Shown: positions 33,878-43,079 of the stretch, piece after piece
How positions within the stretch are numbered: position 1 is the first letter of the stretch
How the letters are laid out: the number at the start of each line of letters is the position of its first letter
Virus record (IMG/VR): IMGVR_UViG_3300035698_020047
Span: 1-64,000 of that record
DNA length: 64,000 nucleotides
Strand: one strand, 5' to 3'
DNA from: a virus
The notes under the pieces: model-generated
Database searches by the model: none
What the model saw: only the letters and a program-made list of their open reading frames with translations
What the model was told of the DNA's origin: nothing
Program-made: the position numbers and the translations under genes

Positions 33878-36022
33878 ATGGATGATAATACTAGAAAAGT
33901 TTTTTCCGATTTCTTTAGCGAGAGAGCGGAGGCGATAGAAGAGCGGTTTGATGGGTTGTGGCGAGCTGTAGTGGTCGAGACAAATGATCCACTGCGGATG
34001 CGCCGCGTCCGGTTTAAGATTCCTGAGCTTCACGATTGGACTCTTAAGCCAGAGGAATGTCCTTGGGCTGTAGCATCTTCCGATCTTGGTACGAAGAGGT
34101 GCGGCAGATTTTCATATCCGTGCATTGGCGACTGGGTATGGATACAATTCGAGAAAAACCATCCATACGGCCCTATTGTGGTTGGGTTTGCTGATCCTAC
34201 AAGGAGAAAATTTTATCCATTGCCATCATTGCATGGCCAAACGCCGATCCCAGTCGACGAAAACAGCGATGTCGCTGACCAGCCTGAGGATTTTGATCCT
34301 GATTATATGCCAGCTGACGAACGGCCTATGAGCCACGGGTGGCAGGATCGATACGGCAACCTTGATATTCATGACTCGACTGGCTTCTTCCCTATTGAGC
34401 ATCTAATCCAGCTGCCACCACCAGACACTGATCAGCAGAGCAAGGGAAAGTTCACGCAGGCTATAGATCCGCCTGTCGCCAATGAACCCGATTCTAAGAT
34501 GATGTGCCGGGTTTCAAAGTACGGTAACATAATGCTTCAGTCAGATATGGGGTATAAATGGAAAGAAGAATTCGATGGCGATTTCGACGAAGATGAGCAA
34601 TTTGAGATAGATAGGTGGCTATACCTTCAGAAACTCTTGCACGAAGATGGCGGTGATGGCCCGGATTGGCACGATCAGCGTCGGATGATGCAGCTTACCA
34701 GATATGGTCATAAGTTTGAGATGCGGGACGTTGGGTGGAATAAGACTAGGGAAAAAGAATACTCAGACGAGAAGAAAGACATAGGGGATGGTGAAGACGA
34801 ACGCTGGATGAAGCTGCGGACAAAGGGTGGCATGCTCATCCAATCTAGCGACATTGGTATGGATCCCGAAAATGATGAATTTACCAAGCGACTTCTTCAG
34901 GAGGAGGTTGCTGAGGTATATCTAGATAAAGAGGATCAATTCGACAAGATACAAGAAGAGTGGAATCAATATGGCACTCGCGATATGCGAATGCTGCGAT
35001 TTGTGACTCGTAGCGGGATTAAGGTTGTTTTGGATGATCGTACTAGTCACGATGGTGGTGACTATCGGCTGCCGGCGAGTGCGTCAGACGAGAACAGGAA
35101 GAATGAGGAAATCGGCATAGGGGTTTTAGTTAAAGGCCGCGCGAATGCGGGCACTAAGGCCGACGGATACAATGACCTTAGTGGCGATCCTAAAGGATAT
35201 TATTGGCAATTCGATGAAAGACCCGACCACAATAGTACTGCGTGGGGCACGCCTATGGGTCAGGTCATTGGGATGGACGATAACGAAGAATACTTGGCTA
35301 TTTGCAGCCGCCTCCCTGAACTGCCGACTGATTGGAAATATCTGTCAGACAATGAATTTCTTGAGCAATCTGTGGAGAGTCTCGAGCCGCATACTAATAC
35401 GCACCATTTGATAATCGATCATGGCCGAGATCTTATTAGGTTAAAGTCACGTGCTGGCACAGGCGATGCGTCGCGTACTAAGAAGCTTGGAGAATCTGCT
35501 AGTGGTGAGCATGCGGGGCTTGAGATTCATGATGCCCCGGCAGATGACCCGTGGGTTGAGCTTATTGATATCGACAAACGTGGGCTGTGGTTTAACCGCC
35601 AGGATGGGGTTGGGATATGGCGTGGAAAAGAAGGCTCTAATGTTTACGTGTGGCTTGACGATAAGCAGAATAATATAATTCTTAGGAATGCCTCGGCCGG
35701 CGGCAAGGTGCAGATATACTGCCAGGGTGATGTCGACATAATATCTGACAAAGTTGTCGGCATTCAAGCCAATCAGATCAGCTTAAATGCGTCGTCTGAG
35801 ATTAGATTAAGTGCTGCTGGGACTAATTATACGTTCGGAGCAGCACTTCATATGGGTGGTGACATTCACGCCCCGAACGTATATGCACGATTCCCGTCTG
35901 CTGAGAGGCCACTTGAAGTAGCAGGTAGGGGTATCGGCCAGGCATCTGGCGGTGGCAGCGCCGCATCAAATTTACAAGTAGAAAGTCTGCCGCCTAGACA
36001 GGAGCCGAGTGATAGACTGTGA
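33878..36022 (+). CDS. Baseplate central spike protein, gp5-like, no lysozyme domain
   Basis: Protein of 714 aa. The OB-fold begins near residue 25 (GLWRAVVVETNDPLRMRRVR, then FKIPELHDW, GDWVWIQFEKNHPYGPIVVG). The long middle (about 130-560) is acidic and polar with several WxxR segments of unknown fold. The C-terminal region (about 570-690) has repeating short strands (GVGIWRGKEGSNVYVWLDD, NIILRNASAGGKVQIYCQGD, NQISLNASSEIRLSAAG), the triple beta-helix spike pattern, ending HMGGDIHAPN. No T4-type lysozyme domain or catalytic Glu/Asp/Thr set is visible, so cell-wall entry must use another enzyme. Confidence 0.82.
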   Translation: MDDNTRKVFSDFFSERAEAIEERFDGLWRAVVVETNDPLRMRRVRFKIPELHDWTLKPEECPWAVASSDLGTKRCGRFSYPCIGDWVWIQFEKNHPYGPIVVGFADPTRRKFYPLPSLHGQTPIPVDENSDVADQPEDFDPDYMPADERPMSHGWQDRYGNLDIHDSTGFFPIEHLIQLPPPDTDQQSKGKFTQAIDPPVANEPDSKMMCRVSKYGNIMLQSDMGYKWKEEFDGDFDEDEQFEIDRWLYLQKLLHEDGGDGPDWHDQRRMMQLTRYGHKFEMRDVGWNKTREKEYSDEKKDIGDGEDERWMKLRTKGGMLIQSSDIGMDPENDEFTKRLLQEEVAEVYLDKEDQFDKIQEEWNQYGTRDMRMLRFVTRSGIKVVLDDRTSHDGGDYRLPASASDENRKNEEIGIGVLVKGRANAGTKADGYNDLSGDPKGYYWQFDERPDHNSTAWGTPMGQVIGMDDNEEYLAICSRLPELPTDWKYLSDNEFLEQSVESLEPHTNTHHLIIDHGRDLIRLKSRAGTGDASRTKKLGESASGEHAGLEIHDAPADDPWVELIDIDKRGLWFNRQDGVGIWRGKEGSNVYVWLDDKQNNIILRNASAGGKVQIYCQGDVDIISDKVVGIQANQISLNASSEIRLSAAGTNYTFGAALHMGGDIHAPNVYARFPSAERPLEVAGRGIGQASGGGSAASNLQVESLPPRQEPSDRL

Positions 36023-36744
36023 TAATTAGATACCCAACCGGATCATATCTCTCTGTCCTTCCGCAAGAACCGGAAGACTCGGAGAGTGTTGTGTATACCA
36101 TTAGTAATACTACGCCCCCGAGGTCTGAACTCAATTTTATGCAGATACCAGATGGTATAAAAAGGAAGCAGCGTGATCCAAAGACGGCTCTACCTTCGAC
36201 GAGACGGTTCAATCTTGGCGACCTCGCTCTTACCTCAAAAAAGAACCGACCAGGGTCGATCGTAACTGGCAATCAATTATTTTATATCGGCCAGGTGACT
36301 GAATTTGTCGACTCTACTGTTACTGACATAGGCGATATTAATAGTGCTTTAGTGACACAGCATGACCGGGTTTATATTGACCCAACTCACATTGGGCTAG
36401 AGACGGATGAACTGGATGACATCTCATCTGAGGCCCTTGATGCTCAAGGGCAGATTCTTATAGAGCTAGAAGGTTTGCAAAAACGCAAAGATGACTTGCA
36501 AGTTGAAATTGTCAGCGAACAAAAAATACTTAATGATGCTAATAGGGTCATAGGAGCACTCGATATCATAGTGGACCTTGATCCGGGCAATGTAGAGATG
36601 CAAGCTCTTAAGGTACAGACAGAAGAAGTTGCAGCAGATGCTACTGCTGCCATTGATGAGGCGGTAGTAGAGATAAATGAAATGCCGGCTGCGATTCGTG
36701 CTAAACACGATAAACTCAGAACCCTTGCTACGATGATAGATTAA
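36019..36744 (+). CDS. Putative baseplate protein with C-terminal coiled coil
   Basis: Not recognised. Protein of 241 aa starting at GTG 36019 in a GTGA overlap with the spike gene. The first 130 residues look globular and beta-rich (SESVVYTISNTTPPRSELNF). The last 100 residues form a predicted long coiled coil (LIELEGLQKRKDDLQVEIVS and following). It lies between spike and gp25-like genes, so a baseplate role is inferred. Confidence 0.65.
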   Translation: MIIRYPTGSYLSVLPQEPEDSESVVYTISNTTPPRSELNFMQIPDGIKRKQRDPKTALPSTRRFNLGDLALTSKKNRPGSIVTGNQLFYIGQVTEFVDSTVTDIGDINSALVTQHDRVYIDPTHIGLETDELDDISSEALDAQGQILIELEGLQKRKDDLQVEIVSEQKILNDANRVIGALDIIVDLDPGNVEMQALKVQTEEVAADATAAIDEAVVEINEMPAAIRAKHDKLRTLATMID

Positions 36745-36745
36745 A

Positions 36746-37132
36746 ATGCTTAATTATTTTGGATATAATCCGCCGTTCTTCGGTGGGCATCAAAATGTGA
36801 TGTCCAGGCAAGCTGGAGATCGTTTGATTCAGAACGATGTCTTGCAGCTGCTTCTAACAGTGCCTGGCGAACGCGTTATGCGGCCAACTTGGGGAACGCT
36901 TATTAAGCCATCGATATTCGATACTATCGATGAAGGTTCTATAAATGCATTGCGAGAAAATATCGCAATAGCGCTTTCGACATATGAGACCAGAGTCAAT
37001 CTCGATATTAGCATTACTACCGAACAAGAGGGAACGGTATTGCGGATTCGTTTGTTCGGTGAATATACGAACGAGCCCAATCATACATTCGAGGATGAAT
37101 TGTTGCTGCCCATAATACGGGCGGAGAGTTAA
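36746..37132 (+). CDS. Baseplate wedge protein, gp25-like
   Basis: Protein of 128 aa with the gp25 / GpW family pattern: QNDVLQLLLTVPGERVMRPT then WGT, a helix (NALRENIAIALSTYETRVNL), then LDISITTEQEGTVLRIRLFG. This small protein of the inner baseplate nucleates the sheath in contractile systems, including T4 and type VI secretion. Neighbours (spike before, gp6-like after) are in the usual order. Confidence 0.9.
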   Translation: MLNYFGYNPPFFGGHQNVMSRQAGDRLIQNDVLQLLLTVPGERVMRPTWGTLIKPSIFDTIDEGSINALRENIAIALSTYETRVNLDISITTEQEGTVLRIRLFGEYTNEPNHTFEDELLLPIIRAES

Positions 37133-37133
37133 T

Positions 37134-38735
37134 ATGGCCGATACGACCGACACGACCGACACGACTGAACCCACACTATTTGACCTACCTGTCGATCCAG
37201 ATGAGTTCAGCGTATTGCTGCCACCATCGGAGCTGCGGAAGATAGATTTTAGCGCACTAGAATTTGCAACGGCTCGGCGTGCGTTGGTAGAGTACATTAA
37301 GACATACTTCCCCAATGATTTTAACGACTTTATGAGCAATAATGGCGTTATGATGCTGGTAGAATTGCTGTCGTATCTGACAGCAGTTATGAGTTTGCGA
37401 AGTGATTTGCTGGCGAACCAGAGTACCCTCCCAACGGCCACCAGTGAAGATGCGGTGGCCAATCATCTAGCACTTATTGGGCAGTCGATTTCAAGAGCAA
37501 CACCAGCGATTGTTGACATTGAATGTGCGGTTGGTAGTCCGGTTAGCGCCGATATCAACATTCCACCTGGCCAACAATTCACAATAAGTGGTGATGATGG
37601 GAGCGATATAACTTACGAGTTATTCAAATCCCCGACTAACCTTACTGGTAGTATAACTATTCCGTCGAGTAAACGCGGGATTATAGGATATGGCGTAGAA
37701 GGTAGGTCGGACTCACTCACTGTTATAAGTAACGGGAACGCTGATCAGAAGATTACTATAAATATAGACGACGATGCTTTAGAGCAGCCGATTAGGGTTG
37801 AAGTCACTAATTCTGGTATTGTTGAAGAGTGGAATCAGATAGATCACATAGAACGAGCCATCGCTACCGATAAAGCATATGAGGTAAGATTTTTTGAAGA
37901 CAGAATGGAATTTGTTTTCGGGAATGGCATTACTGGTTCGATCCCGCCGGCAGGCACGCGAATCAGTATGGCATATAGGCTTGGTGGCGGCTCGCGTGGT
38001 AGGATTGGTGCTGGAGTGATAGATGAACAGAGATCGCTTACGCCAGAATTCCCATATACCGCCGCAGTACCTGTAAGTTTCAGGAATGTGACCCCTAGCT
38101 CGGGTGGTGTTGATAAAGAATCATTAACTGAAGCAAAGAGGCGAGCGCCGCTTGATTTTGCGACGCATGACTCTATTGTCACTGAATCTGACTATGCTCA
38201 GACGGTAGCTTCGTTTAACCATCCAGTTTTTGGCACTATTGCGAAGGCAGTGGCAACTATTCGCACTAGCTTAAACACAAACCTTGTTGAGATATATGTG
38301 CTCGCCGAAGGGCCCGATGGTCCAGTAGCACCCAGTGAGGGGCTGAAGCGATCTGTACAAAGTCAGGTAAATGAATTGAATGTGCTGACTGACCATGTTT
38401 CGGTCTTAGATGCACAAATACAGGCGGTTGATATCAATGCCACGGTCGTAGTGAGCCGCAGTTCTGATGCGTCGGTTGTTGAAATCAAGGTTGAGCAAGC
38501 CATCAGCGACTTCTTCAATATTAAGAATTGGGATTTGGGCGAAGCGTTGTTTGTTTCTCAATTGTACGATGCGATGGTGCAAGTAGACGGAGTCAAGTAC
38601 GTAGACATCTTCGACCCTGTCGATAACATATTGGCTACTGGGAAAGTGGATAGCTCCGACCCCGGAGTTGACATTAATGAATTGATAGTACTCGGCAATA
38701 CTGAGATTAAATACTATTATGAAGTGGCACGATAG
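37134..38735 (+). CDS. Baseplate wedge protein, gp6 / J-like
   Basis: Protein of 533 aa. After a short Asp/Thr-rich leader (ADTTDTTDTTEP) comes the baseplate J-like pattern: FNDFMSNNGVMMLVELLSYL, then LRSDLLANQSTLPTATSEDA, a beta domain with IPPGQQFTISGDDGSD, then VRFFEDRMEFVFGNGI and the ESLTEAKRRAPLDFATHDSI-VTESDY segment, which is highly typical of gp6/J proteins. It forms the iris-like ring of the baseplate wedges. End of the tail module; the next gene is convergent. Confidence 0.92.
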   Translation: MADTTDTTDTTEPTLFDLPVDPDEFSVLLPPSELRKIDFSALEFATARRALVEYIKTYFPNDFNDFMSNNGVMMLVELLSYLTAVMSLRSDLLANQSTLPTATSEDAVANHLALIGQSISRATPAIVDIECAVGSPVSADINIPPGQQFTISGDDGSDITYELFKSPTNLTGSITIPSSKRGIIGYGVEGRSDSLTVISNGNADQKITINIDDDALEQPIRVEVTNSGIVEEWNQIDHIERAIATDKAYEVRFFEDRMEFVFGNGITGSIPPAGTRISMAYRLGGGSRGRIGAGVIDEQRSLTPEFPYTAAVPVSFRNVTPSSGGVDKESLTEAKRRAPLDFATHDSIVTESDYAQTVASFNHPVFGTIAKAVATIRTSLNTNLVEIYVLAEGPDGPVAPSEGLKRSVQSQVNELNVLTDHVSVLDAQIQAVDINATVVVSRSSDASVVEIKVEQAISDFFNIKNWDLGEALFVSQLYDAMVQVDGVKYVDIFDPVDNILATGKVDSSDPGVDINELIVLGNTEIKYYYEVAR

Positions 38736-38736
38736 C

Positions 38737-39477
38737 TCACAAGGCTGCTAGCTGGTCCATTATGATTTTGTGGTAATTGGGACTCAATTCAACACCTAAA
38801 TAATGACGGCCCTCTCTCCCAGCAGCGATTAGACTCGAGCCGCTGCCGGCGAAGGGATCGAACACACACCCATCGGGTCTACACATTGCTTTCACCCAGA
38901 TGCGTAATAACTCTACTGGCATTTGGGTGGCGATCCCATCAACTCTGGCTTTGTGCGTTCCGGCTATGCGTTTGAATGTGAATACATCATTTGGGCATTT
39001 CCCCCTTGAATCCGCTCGTTTGTCATTATAAGCCAGTTGCCTAGCTGAAGGCACAGCTACAGACCCCGCGTCGAAGAAGAATTTCTTGTTTTTGACGTAT
39101 CGTAGGATATGGGTTTTACTACAGGTGAACCTTTTCCGCGTGTCGAGGTTCCCGCTTTGGCCGAATTGGTAGTGCCATACAATCCAGTTTGCACGTGTCA
39201 GTCCCAATTCTTTACGACACAGCACATCGATATCCGATACGTGCTTGTCGCTGATACAAATTAGGAGATTACCTTCGCTGTCGAGCAATCTCTTGCATTC
39301 GCTTATCCACGATTTACACCAAGCCAAATAATCATCTTCTGGTCGGTCATCGTTGTAACTATCATATTGGAAGCCGATGTTAAATGGCGGGTCAGCGATG
39401 ATTAAATCCGCAAAGGGAGCCTTTACGTTCTGCATCCACTTTAAGCTATCGCCCTGTATGCAAGTGTCGATTTTCAT
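38737..39477 (-). CDS. DNA adenine methyltransferase, beta class
   Basis: S-adenosylmethionine-dependent DNA methyltransferase of 246 aa. Motif IV is DPPF at residues 29-32 (IIADPPFNIGF) and motif I, FDPFAGSGSS, lies near the C-terminus (about 205) followed by RHYLGVELSPNY. This order (IV before I) marks the beta group that includes N6-adenine and N4-cytosine enzymes such as CcrM. No restriction enzyme is adjacent, so it is probably an orphan that protects phage DNA or regulates expression. Minus strand, coupled by ATGA to the small gene upstream. Confidence 0.9.
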   Translation of the reverse strand: MKIDTCIQGDSLKWMQNVKAPFADLIIADPPFNIGFQYDSYNDDRPEDDYLAWCKSWISECKRLLDSEGNLLICISDKHVSDIDVLCRKELGLTRANWIVWHYQFGQSGNLDTRKRFTCSKTHILRYVKNKKFFFDAGSVAVPSARQLAYNDKRADSRGKCPNDVFTFKRIAGTHKARVDGIATQMPVELLRIWVKAMCRPDGCVFDPFAGSGSSLIAAGREGRHYLGVELSPNYHKIIMDQLAAL

Positions 39478-39761
39478 ACTTTTAACTCTTGGTCTAAACG
39501 GCCCTTGAAATAACGTGCCATATCAACCAACAGCCGCGTCAATTGATATGTGTTGCCCTTGTTGTATATTATCGGCTGCTTCGATTCTGGGTCTATTAAT
39601 ACGGCAAAGGCTAACTTAACTCCCCCGTCTTCTAGCTTCTTTTCGAAATCGCCTATGAAGGATTCCGCTCTTTTTTGGTCTTCGGTTACTTCGGGTTCTG
39701 CTTGATTTTCTGTATTTTTAGATGTAGCTTGATCTTGAGGTTCATCTATGATTTCAGACAT
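39474..39761 (-). CDS. Hypothetical acidic protein, 95 aa
   Basis: Not recognised. Start at ATG 39761 with CAGGAGACTTTGCG upstream; longer in-frame starts are not supported. An acidic, Gln-rich N-terminus (EPQDQATSKNTENQAEPEVT) precedes a small alpha/beta domain (VKLAFAVLIDPESKQPIIYN, then TRLLVDMARYFKGRLDQ). It is co-transcribed with the methyltransferase (ATGA overlap), so a partner role is possible. Its first 14 bases overlap the divergent gene on the plus strand. Confidence 0.6.
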   Translation of the reverse strand: MSEIIDEPQDQATSKNTENQAEPEVTEDQKRAESFIGDFEKKLEDGGVKLAFAVLIDPESKQPIIYNKGNTYQLTRLLVDMARYFKGRLDQELKV

Positions 39762-40386
39762 CGCAAAGTCTCCTGACGATATTAAGGTTTGGAAGGTCTT
39801 TAAATACTGCGAGGATGCATTTGGGAAAATGGGTATTAATGTAGCATTCCCAAAGCATACCGACCCTAAAAAGACGTATAAATGGCGGTACCTTGTTAAG
39901 TTTGTTGAGAAACTTGATGAGTTAAATGCATCGAATGAGACTGCGATGCTGCTGGTAAGGGCGGTCGCGAAATATGCGGATGTCCATAAACAGCGGCACA
40001 AAGGATTGTCGTTGCTGATGTCTGATAAGGTCTTGGAAGCGTGTTGTGTGTCTATCGAAAAAGATAACGCGTCGGATTATAAATTATTGGAAAGGATTGA
40101 AGTAGATAATACGTTGGTATGCGGCAATGACTTAATGCATAAATCAAATAAACGTGGACTGCCAGATATCATAAGATGGCACATGCAGGGGTCAATCTCA
40201 GAAGTATATATGGCTCTATCCAGGCGATGTTATGAGGCGATGTTAAAATTAGATAAAATAGAGAGATCTATGCTGCCAAGCGGCAAAGAATTGATAGCGG
40301 CCAGGGCGAAGCTATTTCGGAGTGTGCGGCTAAAACACCAAGCGAAATTGGCTATGGGTGATGATTGGAGAGATGTTTTTAACTAA
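39748..40386 (+). CDS. Hypothetical helical protein, 212 aa, upstream of uvsW
   Basis: Not recognised. Starts at ATG 39748 after TTGAGGTTCATCT and ends in a TAATG overlap with the UvsW helicase gene. Largely helical (IKVWKVFKYCEDAFGKMGIN, KLDELNASNETAMLLVRAVA, VYMALSRRCYEAMLKLDKIE). Tight coupling to uvsW suggests a recombination or replication role. The start overlaps the start of the divergent minus-strand gene by 14 bases, so the two cannot initiate from separate ribosome sites on independent DNA. Confidence 0.65.
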   Translation: MISDIAKSPDDIKVWKVFKYCEDAFGKMGINVAFPKHTDPKKTYKWRYLVKFVEKLDELNASNETAMLLVRAVAKYADVHKQRHKGLSLLMSDKVLEACCVSIEKDNASDYKLLERIEVDNTLVCGNDLMHKSNKRGLPDIIRWHMQGSISEVYMALSRRCYEAMLKLDKIERSMLPSGKELIAARAKLFRSVRLKHQAKLAMGDDWRDVFN

Positions 40387-41918
40387 TGCTAGCTAGGATA
40401 GTTGACAATAAATGGGTTTATATTGAGCAGATCACTGTCCCTGAGAGTGATCTAATTGATGCTAAGCTAAGTGTGAAGCATCCGCGTGCACAGTATATCG
40501 ATTCGGCAGGCTTTTTTGATGGGGTGTTTCACAAATTCAACAAATACCACAATAGGTTGGCGCGGCCGCTATTGACTGAGCTGACTAAAATATGTAAGGG
40601 GTATGGTATGCCCTTTACCATAGCTGATGATCGTCCTCCGCTTCCGGGAGTTCAAGAATCAATAATAACACCTGATCTCTTAGCGGGCGTTAAGCTCTAC
40701 GACTATCAACTCGAAGCAATCAGATCTGTCATACACAATGAAGTTGGTATAATCTCGGCTAACACCGGGAGCGGCAAGACAGAGATCATGTCTGGGATCG
40801 TCAAAGTTGTGAACCGCCCGACTGTCATACTTTGTGATATGACAATTATCGTCGATCAAATTAAAGAGCGGTTAGAACTTAGAGAGGCCACTAAAGAAGT
40901 TGGTATGTTCTATGCTGGCAAGCGCCCAAATGGTCAGCAGGTAATAGTCGGCTCATTCCAATCCCTTATTATTCCGACCGCGCCGAAGAAGCTCGAGAAA
41001 GACACGCCCGAGTCATATAGGCTAAAATGTAGGGCATTCAATACGAGACGCAAGAATGCTAGGAACCTACGTACCATCATAGGAAAATGCGACTTATTAT
41101 TAGTCGATGAATGCGATATTGCTACTAGCAAACGATGGAAGCAACTGTTTTGGCATTGGTTCAAGGGGCGCAGGAGATACGGGTTTTCAGGCACCCCATT
41201 CGACGACGCCAAGCCTGTTGAAAACTTGGTGCTAAAAGAGCATCTTGGCTCTATTATATTCCACGTCCCCAGGGAAGAAGTCGAGAAGAATAAGAGAATA
41301 ATACCGGTATCATATACCTCCATAGCGTTCGGCGACGAAACGATGATCAGAGACAAGGCCGCCTATGACATCGCTATGAAGGAGCAGATGATAGAAAATG
41401 TGTCATTCCATAAGCTAGTCGCCACTATAGCAACCCGCACAACCAAGGACCCATCATATGGCACGCTAATATTGGTAGAAAGCCAGCCACTTGGTTATGC
41501 TTTGGAATCTATGATAGAGGGGTCCAAATTCATATGCGGCGATCACCGTATGAAGGAACGTAAAAAGGCGATCGCGGCGTTTGAGAGCCGGGAATGTCAG
41601 GTTCTTATTGGAGGTAAGATCATTAAACGCGGCCTTGATCTTCAAGGTGGCTGCGAGAGTTTGATTATTGCTACCGGCGGTAAGCTTGCATCTGATTTTG
41701 GCCAGAAGATAGGCAGAGCTGTGAGAGTTAATGAAAGAGGCTTCGCGCAGATCTATGATTTCTTTTTCCTAGGAAACCATTATCTGTACGGACACTCGAG
41801 GAAACGGTTGAAGACGATAGTCGCAATGGAGTATCCAGCTAAGGTTGTTTTTAAAAACGGTGTAGTAGAAGCCGGTAAATTCATAAGGTCAAGGTTTAGG
41901 CGGCCAAGACCAAAATAG
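40386..41918 (+). CDS. uvsW: UvsW-like DNA/RNA helicase
   Basis: SF2 helicase of 510 aa that remodels branched DNA and R-loops. Motif I NTGSGKT at residues 126-132, motif II DECD at 241-244, motif III FSGTP at about 267-271. The C-terminal RecA-like lobe includes LIGGKIIKRGLDLQGGCESL and the arginine-finger motif QKIGRAVR. About 90 residues precede the helicase core (KHPRAQYIDSAGFFDGVFHK), similar to the substrate-recognition N-terminus of T4 UvsW. In T4 this protein is expressed late and helps end origin-dependent replication. Confidence 0.9.
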   Translation: MLARIVDNKWVYIEQITVPESDLIDAKLSVKHPRAQYIDSAGFFDGVFHKFNKYHNRLARPLLTELTKICKGYGMPFTIADDRPPLPGVQESIITPDLLAGVKLYDYQLEAIRSVIHNEVGIISANTGSGKTEIMSGIVKVVNRPTVILCDMTIIVDQIKERLELREATKEVGMFYAGKRPNGQQVIVGSFQSLIIPTAPKKLEKDTPESYRLKCRAFNTRRKNARNLRTIIGKCDLLLVDECDIATSKRWKQLFWHWFKGRRRYGFSGTPFDDAKPVENLVLKEHLGSIIFHVPREEVEKNKRIIPVSYTSIAFGDETMIRDKAAYDIAMKEQMIENVSFHKLVATIATRTTKDPSYGTLILVESQPLGYALESMIEGSKFICGDHRMKERKKAIAAFESRECQVLIGGKIIKRGLDLQGGCESLIIATGGKLASDFGQKIGRAVRVNERGFAQIYDFFFLGNHYLYGHSRKRLKTIVAMEYPAKVVFKNGVVEAGKFIRSRFRRPRPK

Positions 41919-41920
41919 GC

Positions 41921-42094
41921 ATGAATATGGAAGAACCAGAGTACAGTGAATGGGTGTGTTACATAATGGGGTCGCGACCTGGCGACGAGCTTGCAACCAA
42001 GTTCCGGTCAATGGTGGGGCGGGTACCGAATCGGTTCCGGAGATGGATGCAAAAGATCTTCTTCGAAGCGTATTGGGTGAAGGAACCAATGTAG
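41921..42094 (+). CDS. Short hypothetical protein, 57 aa
   Basis: Open frame starting three bases after the UvsW stop codon: MNMEEPEYSEWVCYIMGSRP, then GDELATKFRSMVGRVPNRF and RRWMQKIFFEAYWVKEPM. Protein-like composition with Trp, Tyr and Phe and two amphipathic helices supports a real gene; T4 also has a small gene following uvsW. The function is unknown. No strong ribosome site, so it may be coupled to uvsW. Confidence 0.55.
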   Translation: MNMEEPEYSEWVCYIMGSRPGDELATKFRSMVGRVPNRFRRWMQKIFFEAYWVKEPM

Positions 42095-42215
42095 CACCTG
42101 AGATGCATTGCGAAGAGTAACGTTACTTTCGTTCATTTCAATTGGGGCAGTGAAATTCCATTTCTGCATAATATAAATGTGAGAGACTACCTATCTTACG
42201 AGTATATAATTTACA
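42095..42215 (+). promoter_or_regulatory. Leader of the late sigma factor gene
   Basis: Gap of 121 bases before the sigma gene. It holds TATAAATG at 42172-42179, close to the T4 late -10 box TATAAATA and to the recurrent element of this phage, and a 12-bp perfect palindrome AGTAACGTTACT at 42116-42127 that could be an operator. No ribosome site is clear before ATG 42216. Confidence 0.4.
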
Positions 42216-43079
42216 ATGGATATTCCGGAGGTAACCACATTCCCGACGCCGCAAGTACCGGATAAGAAATTATATTTCGACAACAATAAGGTTGAAGATC
42301 TTATGCTGCGGTACAGGTGGACGGCTTGCACTGATCAAGCTCTTCGCGATAAGATCATGGTCAACACCGAAGAGCTAATTCGCCAGATAATACGCGCACA
42401 CAATCTGCATAGAATATATCCAGGCCAAGAAGAATCGGCGTTTATGGATCTATTCCAAACCGCGTGGGTACAAATAGAACGAACTCTTTACAAGTATAAG
42501 GCCCGCGTCCATTGTGCAGCGTGCTACAATATAGTGCGTCCAATGGATTCGTGCGTGTATGATCCTCCTATTATTAACTATGATATGATCACACCATCTG
42601 ATGTGATCCGCAATAAATTAACATGTGCCAAGTGCGGGAAAATTCCGAAGAAGATTATTTATCGCGGATGCTCAAAGATATTCAATATGTGGAGCCAAGT
42701 CGCACGCACTGTAATATTGGCACATATTAAGAAAGAAACCCGCGACCATAAGAATTCTGACGCATATCGTAGCCATCTCGACAATAAGCGGGTGCCCAAA
42801 AGTGACGATGCATTATTGCGATTCTTAGCAGAAGTAAAAGAAGTATGCAAATATAATGAGAATTATGTAACCATCGTCGATGCACTAGAATATATTTCTA
42901 AGACCGATAGCCGGCCTTATGAAGGTATAATTGGAAAACTGGTGCGGTTGTCTGGGCGATCTAGAGCACAGGTTGCGAGTTTCCTGAGGATGATAAGACT
43001 AAGAAGCACAGAGTTCTCAGACTCTCCGATCAACGATCGGAGCCAGAAACTCTGTGCGGTGGCTAAAGAGGATGAATAA
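42216..43079 (+). CDS. Late transcription sigma factor, gp55-like, with zinc-binding insert
   Basis: Sigma-70-related factor of 287 aa. Region 2 appears in two pieces: FMDLFQTAWVQIERTLYKYK at residues 76-95 and KIFNMWSQVARTVILAHIKK at 154-173. Between them is an insert of about 57 residues with C100-x-x-C103, C113, C137-x-x-C140 and C152, which looks like a zinc ribbon. The last 90 residues are helical with a GIIGKLVRLSGRSRAQVASF helix-turn-helix-like segment that could act as region 4. T4 gp55 is a reduced sigma that directs late transcription. Location between uvsW and the head genes fits that role. Ends in a TAATG overlap. Confidence 0.78.
   Translation: MDIPEVTTFPTPQVPDKKLYFDNNKVEDLMLRYRWTACTDQALRDKIMVNTEELIRQIIRAHNLHRIYPGQEESAFMDLFQTAWVQIERTLYKYKARVHCAACYNIVRPMDSCVYDPPIINYDMITPSDVIRNKLTCAKCGKIPKKIIYRGCSKIFNMWSQVARTVILAHIKKETRDHKNSDAYRSHLDNKRVPKSDDALLRFLAEVKEVCKYNENYVTIVDALEYISKTDSRPYEGIIGKLVRLSGRSRAQVASFLRMIRLRSTEFSDSPINDRSQKLCAVAKEDE

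Noticed and set aside
33878-36022. Lysozyme domain in the spike protein as in T4 gp5
   Set aside because: No lysozyme-type catalytic segment is seen between OB-fold and beta-helix; the middle region is acidic and of unknown fold.
42116-42127. Palindrome AGTAACGTTACT as a terminator
   Set aside because: The stem is short and AT-rich with no T run after it; an operator is more plausible, but with one copy this cannot be supported.
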